A program made the translations under genes and the position numbers. DNA of 64,000 nucleotides from DAOPKN01 sp035391225 (lineage in GTDB: Bacteria; Thermotogota; Thermotogae; MWEM01): positions 62,001-126,000 of the forward strand of contig DAOPKN010000002.1 of assembly GCA_035391225.1 (NCBI GenBank). Direction: 5' to 3'. The notes beneath the pieces are model-generated. The model worked only from the letters and a program-made list of their open reading frames with translations. It did not search any database and had not been told where the DNA came from. This document shows, piece after piece, positions 58,732 through 64,000 of this stretch. The stretch's first letter is position 1. The number at the start of each line of letters is the position of its first letter.

Positions 58732-59439
58732 ATGGATCTTTCGTATATCAAGGAAAACCTTGCCAAGGTAGAACGCGAAATCTGGGAATGCTGTGAACGA
58801 GCAGGAAGACCCCGAAAGGATGTTCGGTTAATCGCCGTGAGCAAAAACTTCGGCATTGAAAGCATCCGAAAGGCCAAGGAATATGGTCAAATCGATTTTG
58901 GGGAGAGCCGTGCGCAAGAGCTGCGAAAAAAAATGCGGCAGTTTCCCGTTTCCCTTTTGCGATGGCATTTCATTGGCCCGCTGCAAACCAACAAAGTGCG
59001 GTACGTTCTGGGAGGGACCGAATACGTGCATTCGGTAGATCGTTGGGATCTCGCCGAAGAGATGGAGAAACGCCTGGAGAAGCTGGGGATTTTCCAGAAA
59101 ATCTTGATCGAAGTGAACACCTCGGGGGAAGAAACCAAGCATGGATTCCGGCCGGATCAATTGCGCAAGATCCTCGAGAAAATGGGGCAGTACACCCACA
59201 TGGAAATTTGCGGGTTGATGACGATGGCGCCGTTCACCGACGACCAAGAGCGCATTCGTTCCAGCTTTCGCACGCTCCGAGAAACTCTTCAGGCGAATTC
59301 GCTTTTCTTCCAGAAGGAACAGCACCTCTCCATGGGGATGTCCGCGGATTTCCCGGTTGCCATTGAGGAAGGCGCCACGATGGTGCGTGTGGGTTCGCGG
59401 ATTTTCGGAGACCGGTTTTCCGCGGAGTCGGGAGATTGA
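58732..59439 (+). CDS. YggS-family PLP homeostasis protein
   Basis: 235-residue single-domain protein of the alanine-racemase fold, binding PLP on K38 in LIAVSKN. Other family markers are FGESRAQELRKKM, WHFIGPLQTNKVRYV and GLMTMAPF. These proteins regulate PLP levels and have no known enzymatic reaction. The ATG follows GGGAGG at six bases. Its stop overlaps the next gene by TTGA. Confidence 0.95.
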   Translation: MDLSYIKENLAKVEREIWECCERAGRPRKDVRLIAVSKNFGIESIRKAKEYGQIDFGESRAQELRKKMRQFPVSLLRWHFIGPLQTNKVRYVLGGTEYVHSVDRWDLAEEMEKRLEKLGIFQKILIEVNTSGEETKHGFRPDQLRKILEKMGQYTHMEICGLMTMAPFTDDQERIRSSFRTLRETLQANSLFFQKEQHLSMGMSADFPVAIEEGATMVRVGSRIFGDRFSAESGD

Positions 59440-60443
59440 ACCATCCCTTTCGCCTACTTGCCGTAGAAACCTCCTGCGATGAAACCGCCGTTGCCATTCT
59501 TGAGCAGGGAACACGTATCCTTTCCAACCAAGTTTCTTCGCAGGTACACATTCACGCGCGTTTCGGAGGGGTGGTTCCCGAAATTGCATCGCGAAAACAC
59601 CTGGAAATCCTCCCGATCCTTTTGGAGAATGCCCTGACAGAAGCGGGCCTCGGCTTTTTCGACCTATCTGCGGTTTGCGCAACGCGTGGTCCGGGCTTGA
59701 TTGGGGCTTTGCTCACCGGTTTTTGTGCGGCAAAGGCCATATCTGCTTCCGTGGGCATCCCCTTTTACGGGGTAAACCACTTGCGGGGGCACGTGTTCGC
59801 CAACTTCCTGGATCACCCTGACCTGGAACCTCCCTTTATCGTGTTACTGGTTTCCGGGGGGCACACGCAGATCCTCAAGATGCTTCCGGACAAAAGCCTC
59901 GTGCTGCTGGGAAAGACGTTGGATGATGCAGCGGGAGAGGCTTTTGACAAGGGGGCACGCTTGATGGGATTGGGGTATCCCGGAGGCCCGGAAATCGAAA
60001 AAGTGGCCCGGGAAGGTTGTTCCGATGGAACCCGCTTTCCGCGGCCCCTGCTGGACAAACCTACGCTGGATTTTTCCTTCAGTGGTTTGAAGACTTTCCT
60101 TCTGTACCATCTCCGAAAAAACCCCGGAATTTCCATTCCCCATACCGCATTCGGTTTCCAGGAGGCAATCGTGGAAGTACTCGTGGAAAAGAGCTTCCGC
60201 GCTGCCCGCAAAAACGGGCTGGACAAGGTGGTATTTGCCGGAGGTGTTGCGGCCAACCGACGACTGCGGGAAGTGGCGCAACAGCGTGCCGAAAAATGGG
60301 GGTACCGAACGTATTTTCCTTCCCCCGTTTTTTGCACGGATAACGCGGCAATGATCGCAGCCGCAGCATGGCACCGCGTACTTCACGATCAACCCGATTC
60401 GTTGGACCTTGCGGTGGACCCCGGGTTATCGATTTCTGCTTGA
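59436..60443 (+). CDS. tsaD: tRNA threonylcarbamoyladenosine transferase TsaD
   Basis: Transfers the threonylcarbamoyl group to A37 of ANN-reading tRNAs, with TsaB and TsaE. The 335-residue protein opens with LLAVETSCDETAVAIL and has the metal-binding HLRGHVFAN motif, where two histidines are four residues apart, plus LLVSGGHTQI, DDAAGEAFDKGARLMGLGYPGGP and FAGGVAANRRLRE. The start is a TTG. tsaB, tsaC and tsaE are not in the window. Its product is the substrate for the MtaB enzyme at 17847. Confidence 0.96.
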   Translation: MNHPFRLLAVETSCDETAVAILEQGTRILSNQVSSQVHIHARFGGVVPEIASRKHLEILPILLENALTEAGLGFFDLSAVCATRGPGLIGALLTGFCAAKAISASVGIPFYGVNHLRGHVFANFLDHPDLEPPFIVLLVSGGHTQILKMLPDKSLVLLGKTLDDAAGEAFDKGARLMGLGYPGGPEIEKVAREGCSDGTRFPRPLLDKPTLDFSFSGLKTFLLYHLRKNPGISIPHTAFGFQEAIVEVLVEKSFRAARKNGLDKVVFAGGVAANRRLREVAQQRAEKWGYRTYFPSPVFCTDNAAMIAAAAWHRVLHDQPDSLDLAVDPGLSISA

Positions 60444-60449
60444 CCGTGG

Positions 60450-60455
60450 TATAAT
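60450..60455 (+). promoter_or_regulatory. Extended -10 promoter for the UbiB-family gene
   Basis: TGGTATAAT with TATAAT at 60450-60455, just after the tsaD stop and about 20 bases before the ATG. The first base of the transcript would be close to the ribosome binding site. Confidence 0.6.
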
Positions 60456-60475
60456 CCCTCCGGGGTGGGTCGCCA

Positions 60476-62062
60476 ATGGAAAAGCACAAAACCGGAAACA
60501 AAACCAAAATATCGGATCGCCGCCGTTTTTTCGAGATCATGGAAGTGCTTTCCAAGTATGGCCTTTCGTACATCTTTTCGCGTTTCCGAATTCGAAAGCA
60601 TCCCAAGGACCGCGGGGTACGTGTTCGGAAAGCGCTCGAAGAATTGGGCACGACCTTCATCAAGCTGGGGCAAATGCTGTCCACGCGTTACGACCTTCTT
60701 CCCGTGGATATTATCCTGGAACTGACCAAGCTGCAGGACGATGTGCCCCCCATTTCCTTCGTCGAGTACCAGCAGGTTTTGCAGCAGGCATACTCCTCCG
60801 TGCAGGAGGTGTTCCTGTACATCGAGCCAAATCCACTCGGAGCGGCTTCCATTGCCCAAGTGCATCGCGCTTTGCTGTTGGATGGCAGCGAGGTGGTGGT
60901 GAAAGTCCGTCGACCGGGGATACCCGAACAGGTCGACCGGGATATCCAGGTGTTGAAGGGCATCGCTTCCTTTGCCCAGCATTTTCCCCTTTTCCGTGAT
61001 TTTGACTTGCAAGGAATCGTGGAAGATTTCGGTATGGGCGTGCGCCGGGAAATGAACTTCTTGCACGAGGCCAAGGCCTTGGAGCGATTCAACCGGGCTT
61101 TTCGCCTCAATGATACGGTTTTTGCCCCGGTTCCCGTGATGGAGCATTGCCGGGAGGACGTACTCGTGATGCAGTACATTCCCGGAATCAAGTTTTCGGA
61201 GTTGATTGCCAAGAGCGCCAAGGAGCTTCCCTTCCAAGTGGATGTCCCGAAAATGGTGGAGCAGGGAGCCGATGCCATGTTCCAACAAAGCTTCGTGCTG
61301 GGTTTTTTGCACGGGGACCCGCATCCCGGCAACTTGATTGCCACCAGGGATGGCAAGCTCTTCTTCATCGACTTTGGGCAGGTTAACCTCATCGACAAGC
61401 ATACGCGCCACTTCCTGATGGAAATGGTTTTTGCCATCACCCGCCGCGATGCGGAGTTGATGACACAGATATTGATTGAACACTTCCCCATGAAAAACGA
61501 AGATTTCTTCTGCACGGATGTCAAGGGCCTCTTCTCGGAGTACTATGGCAAACCCCTCTCGGAATTCAACATGAGCGAAATGGTGTTGGAAGTGTTCAAG
61601 TTGATTCGCAAGTACCACATCCAGGTCCCTTCCCAACTCCTGCTCATGGGCAAGATCATCCTGATGATCGAAAGCATTGCACGCCGGTTGGACCCGGGGT
61701 TCAACGCCATCGCCTTTACCGAAAACTACCTGCAGAAACGTTGGCCCAGCCTTTTCGCGGACCGCCTTCAAGAGCTCAAGGAAATGGCGCTCTGGAAATT
61801 CCTCATGCTTCCCCGTCGCTGGAACGACCTGGAAAAGTTCTTCGAATCGGGGAAATTGAAGATGGATATCCAAGCCTCCCGTGTGGAACGACTGCTGTAC
61901 GGCTTGCGCCTTTCGGTGAACAGTTTGGCGGTGAGCATAATCATCGCCGCACTGCTGATTAGCATCAACAATTTCAAAAACCAGACCATCGCCTACCTCG
62001 CGGTGGTCTTGTTAGGTGTTTTCCTGGTATACGAAATCCTTTTTGGAGAAAGGAGAGGGTAA
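60476..62062 (+). CDS. UbiB/ABC1-family atypical kinase
   Basis: 528 residues. It has the KxGQ motif (FIKLGQMLSTR, near 63), the alanine-rich nucleotide loop (LGAASIAQVHRA), the catalytic-loop block HGDPHPGN and the DFG metal motif (FIDFGQV). Two membrane helices lie at the C terminus (about 483-500 and 505-522). In proteobacteria UbiB helps ubiquinone synthesis; no quinone genes are nearby and anaerobes often keep it, so the role may be in lipid or isoprenoid handling. Downstream phasin-like and coiled-coil membrane genes are closely spaced. RBS is GGGGTGGG-like with an ATG at 60476. Confidence 0.9.
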   Translation: MEKHKTGNKTKISDRRRFFEIMEVLSKYGLSYIFSRFRIRKHPKDRGVRVRKALEELGTTFIKLGQMLSTRYDLLPVDIILELTKLQDDVPPISFVEYQQVLQQAYSSVQEVFLYIEPNPLGAASIAQVHRALLLDGSEVVVKVRRPGIPEQVDRDIQVLKGIASFAQHFPLFRDFDLQGIVEDFGMGVRREMNFLHEAKALERFNRAFRLNDTVFAPVPVMEHCREDVLVMQYIPGIKFSELIAKSAKELPFQVDVPKMVEQGADAMFQQSFVLGFLHGDPHPGNLIATRDGKLFFIDFGQVNLIDKHTRHFLMEMVFAITRRDAELMTQILIEHFPMKNEDFFCTDVKGLFSEYYGKPLSEFNMSEMVLEVFKLIRKYHIQVPSQLLLMGKIILMIESIARRLDPGFNAIAFTENYLQKRWPSLFADRLQELKEMALWKFLMLPRRWNDLEKFFESGKLKMDIQASRVERLLYGLRLSVNSLAVSIIIAALLISINNFKNQTIAYLAVVLLGVFLVYEILFGERRG

Positions 62063-62065
62063 AAA

Positions 62066-62461
62066 ATGTCACTCTTCGACGATGCATTCTACCTCGGAAT
62101 TGGAGCAATGGCACGTATGAAAAAGGGTCTGGAAAACCTGGTGGAACAGGGGAAAATTTCCCGGGAAGAAGCCCAGCGCATGTTTGAGGACCTGAAAAAC
62201 CAGGACATCAAGGACGAGAAACTCACCCCGTTGTCTCTTGCGCTTGGCTTCTCGATGTACACGCAGAACCGCATCAAAGAGATGCTCGATGACTTGCAGC
62301 AAGCCGGGAAGATCTCGGCAAATGAGGCGAAAAAGTACTACGAGAAGTACGTACCGCAAGAAAGCGAGGAAAAGGAGAAACCGGAGTTTGCAACCCGCGA
62401 AGACCTTGCGAACGTGCTCAAGAAACTGGAGGAAATCCAGGCCAAGTTGGAAAAAGAGTAG
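62066..62461 (+). CDS. Small helical phasin-like protein
   Basis: 131 residues, all helix by eye. It has an N-terminal hydrophobic-amphipathic part (FYLGIGAMARMKKGLENLVEQGKISREEAQRMFEDL), a repeat of the same kind (QNRIKEMLDDLQQAGKISANEAKKYY) and a C-terminal coiled coil (REDLANVLKKLEEIQAKLEKE). This resembles the phasin / polyhydroxyalkanoate-regulator-like family often found next to UbiB genes. The two GKIS(R/A)-containing helical units look like an internal duplication. It starts 3 bases after the UbiB stop with GGAGAGG. No polymer-storage genes are seen, so the name is structural only. Confidence 0.6.
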   Translation: MSLFDDAFYLGIGAMARMKKGLENLVEQGKISREEAQRMFEDLKNQDIKDEKLTPLSLALGFSMYTQNRIKEMLDDLQQAGKISANEAKKYYEKYVPQESEEKEKPEFATREDLANVLKKLEEIQAKLEKE

Positions 62462-62476
62462 GCTGTCACCGGTTCC

Positions 62477-63088
62477 ATGAGTTCAGGCTTCGTGCTGCTG
62501 ATTGTTTTTGGAACCCTGGCCGTGTTATCGGTGGGGATCTTCATCTTTGCGCGCCAGTTTCGCAAAAGGATGGAAAACCCCCAAATTGATTACGAGGAGT
62601 TTGAGGAAAGGGTACTAAACCTGGTGAGCCGCTTCCAGCACATCTCCGCCACGCGGCTGTCTGCCTTGGAACAGAAAATCGAAGAGATTTCCGGGGTACT
62701 CAAGAAAGCCAACCAGTCCTACTTCCAGCTATCCGCGCTTTTGGGGGACATCGCAAAAGCGCGGGTGGAGCTGGAATCGTTGCACGATCGCTGGGAACAG
62801 TTGTCCCCCGGTTCGTTGCAAGGTCCGAGCCAGCCTCCCGCTTTCTCGCGGGAGGAAAGGGAATCCTCCGCCATCTCCGCGGATGCGCACACGCCACTTC
62901 CGCTGGAGGAAGGAAACGAAACGGAAGTGTCCCCACCGCAAATGGATCTCTCCCAAAGCTCCATCGAGCACAAGATCCTGAACCTTTCCTCGGAAGGCCA
63001 TTCTGCGGATGAGATTGCCCGGCAACTGGAGATCGGACGAGGGGAAGTGCGGTTGGTGCTGGAGCTATTCCGGAAAAAATCCGGCTAA
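62477..63088 (+). CDS. Membrane-anchored coiled-coil protein with C-terminal helix-turn-helix-like end
   Basis: 203 residues: one N-terminal membrane helix (4-24), a coiled coil (about 33-95), a low-complexity middle rich in P, S and E (105-150), and a final 45 residues (HKILNLSSEGHSADEIARQLEIGRGEVRLVLELFRK) that read like a helix-turn-helix of the DUF6115/sigma-region type. I do not know the function. A similar architecture (membrane helix, coiled coil, HTH-like tail) is seen in uncharacterised proteins of Firmicutes and Thermotogota. The ribosome binding site is weak. Confidence 0.65.
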   Translation: MSSGFVLLIVFGTLAVLSVGIFIFARQFRKRMENPQIDYEEFEERVLNLVSRFQHISATRLSALEQKIEEISGVLKKANQSYFQLSALLGDIAKARVELESLHDRWEQLSPGSLQGPSQPPAFSREERESSAISADAHTPLPLEEGNETEVSPPQMDLSQSSIEHKILNLSSEGHSADEIARQLEIGRGEVRLVLELFRKKSG

Positions 63089-63106
63089 ATGCATTGAGGG
63101 AGAAAA

Positions 63107-63607
63107 ATGGTTCGAAGCATACTACGTGAGAAATCGTTCGAGTTTTTCGAGATCCTGCGCTACGACCGATCGGATTGGTTTGGGTTTTGGAAATCCTTTC
63201 GGCGAAAAAACGGTTGGTTGTATGACAGCTACCTGGGACATCACCAGATGGGGGATGAAGAGCAGGAGGAACGGCTTCTCTCGCTCTCTCGTCCCTTCTT
63301 GGACCAGCTGTACCAAAAGAACCTGGAATGCCATCGCCTCAAAGGCAAAACCCTTCGGGCCATTTCCCCGCATATCCAGGAACTGGAGTTGGAACGTTCG
63401 GATTTCACCTTGTTCCTCGTGGGCGCGCTGGGGATCGAAGCCTACACGATCGCACGAAAGCAGGACCATGCCATGGTTTTCCTGGACTTGGTCGCACTGG
63501 AAAAATGGGGGAAATTGGAAGGCCTTCCGGAGATCGCGCTGGAAGCGGCCCGAAAGGCAAGAACCTACATGGACAATGTGGAGAGAAAAGGAGGGGGTGC
63601 CCCGTGA
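63107..63607 (+). CDS. Hypothetical protein, 166 residues
   Basis: I do not recognise it. It is a soluble, mostly helical protein with a basic, aromatic N terminus (FEFFEILRYDRSDWFGFWKSFRRKN) and a hydrophobic helix in the second half (FTLFLVGALGIEAYTIARKQDHAMVFLDLVALEKWG). No cysteine-metal motif, signal or membrane segment is clear. GAGGGAG lies five bases before the ATG, and its stop overlaps the pfkA start by GTGA, so it is translated in a chain with pfkA and probably is a real gene. Confidence 0.6.
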   Translation: MVRSILREKSFEFFEILRYDRSDWFGFWKSFRRKNGWLYDSYLGHHQMGDEEQEERLLSLSRPFLDQLYQKNLECHRLKGKTLRAISPHIQELELERSDFTLFLVGALGIEAYTIARKQDHAMVFLDLVALEKWGKLEGLPEIALEAARKARTYMDNVERKGGGAP

Positions 63608-64000
63608 GCATCAAGAAAATCGGAGTGGTTACCAGTGGAGGAGATTCTCCGGGTATGAACGCGGCAGTTCGAGCGGCCGTACGCTTTGGCATCAAGCAGG
63701 GATTCGAAATGTACGGTATTTCCCGGGGGTATGCCGGAATCTTGGACGAAGAAATCAAACCAATGGAATACCGGGATGTGGCCGGGATTATGGAAAAAGG
63801 TGGTACCGTGTTGCGAACGGCACGTTGCCCGGAGTTCAAGGTTCCGAGCGTGCGGGAAGAAGCCGCCCAAATCCTTCGGAAACATGGGATCGATGCGTTG
63901 ATCGTGATCGGTGGGGATGGCAGCCTAACCGGTGCCCAATACCTGTTCCAGGACCATGAGATCCCCTGCGTAGGCATTCCCGGAAGCATTGACAACGATA
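63604..64000 (+). CDS. pfkA: 6-phosphofructokinase, N-terminal part (cut by window edge)
   Basis: Phosphorylates fructose-6-phosphate in glycolysis. About 132 residues are present. The ATP loop reads VVTSGGDSPGMNAAVRAAVR, TARCPEF is the effector/phosphate site, and VIGGDGSLTGA has G after GGD, which favours the ATP-dependent over the PPi-dependent enzyme. PGSIDNDI near the window end is the active-site block. The GTG at 63604 overlaps the stop of the preceding gene. It is a different family from the PfkB-type kinase at 19666. Confidence 0.94.
   Translation, partial: MSIKKIGVVTSGGDSPGMNAAVRAAVRFGIKQGFEMYGISRGYAGILDEEIKPMEYRDVAGIMEKGGTVLRTARCPEFKVPSVREEAAQILRKHGIDALIVIGGDGSLTGAQYLFQDHEIPCVGIPGSIDND

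Noticed and set aside
1..64000. tRNA genes, rRNA, CRISPR arrays, complete insertion sequences, toxin-antitoxin pairs
   Set aside because: None could be recognised by eye on either strand; no regularly spaced direct repeats, CCA-ended cloverleaf sequence or transposase motif was seen.

Overview
This is a gene-dense 64 kb stretch of a bacterial chromosome, with GC by eye slightly above half. Genes overlap or nearly touch, often by 4 nt (ATGA, GTGA, TTGA), and many use GTG or TTG starts placed by a good Shine-Dalgarno sequence. The organism looks anaerobic: rubredoxin, a flavodiiron protein and desulfoferrodoxin sit together, with a CoA-transferase and a lysine-fermentation-type dehydrogenase elsewhere. 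It probably has an outer layer or second membrane (Lnt, an O-antigen-ligase-like polymerase, a parvulin-type exported chaperone, a large exported protein that may be a beta-barrel). The gene order aspS - STAS - cmk - ispH - S1 - der - plsY matches what I remember of Thermotogota. My best guess is therefore Thermotogota or a deep-branching relative, but this rests on memory, not on a database search.

Layout. 1-452 (-): 5' end of leuS. 578-15736 (+): trpS, scpA, a DUF2007 protein, gcvT-gcvH, an orphan CoxS-type [2Fe-2S] subunit, aspS, the STAS-cmk-ispH-rpsA-der-plsY block, a glycogen debranching enzyme and a two-subunit CoA-transferase, closed by an intrinsic terminator. 15764-26077 (-): exported phospholipase D-like protein, class IV aminotransferase, mtaB, CBS protein, PfkB kinase, an unusually long FtsA-like ATPase, a glycosyltransferase, an exported protein and a YdcF-like protein. 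26078-26978: the only long gene-free stretch, holding what looks like the decayed 3' end of a group II intron. 26979-33920 (+): a signalling island with a LiaF-like membrane protein, a response regulator with a STAS-like tail, a CheA-type kinase fused to a CheX-type domain, and an HD-GYP protein with a related sensor. 33917-39401 (-): RluA-type synthase, trkH, two trkA genes, a response regulator and asnS. 39517-45542 (+): rsmH-ftsL-ftsI, an Lhr-type helicase and rsmE. 45513-56754 (-): threonine-synthase-like enzyme, dihydroorotate-dehydrogenase-like flavoprotein, kdd, parvulin, O-antigen-ligase-like protein, lnt, DegT aminotransferase, plsX. 56919-64000 (+): rubredoxin, fprA, dfx, yggS, tsaD, a UbiB kinase, three small proteins and the start of pfkA.

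How the parts fit. Much of the window is housekeeping: tRNA charging, ribosome maturation, phospholipid synthesis through PlsX/PlsY, division and wall synthesis, isoprenoids and glycolysis. The more novel material is the signalling island, whose two sensor proteins share a near-identical linker helix, the FtsA-like protein with a C-terminal half of apparent beta-grasp repeats, the three-gene kdd module and the intron remnant. Most promoters I can see have a TGnTATAAT-type extended -10 with a weak or absent -35. I saw no tRNA, rRNA, CRISPR array or intact insertion sequence.
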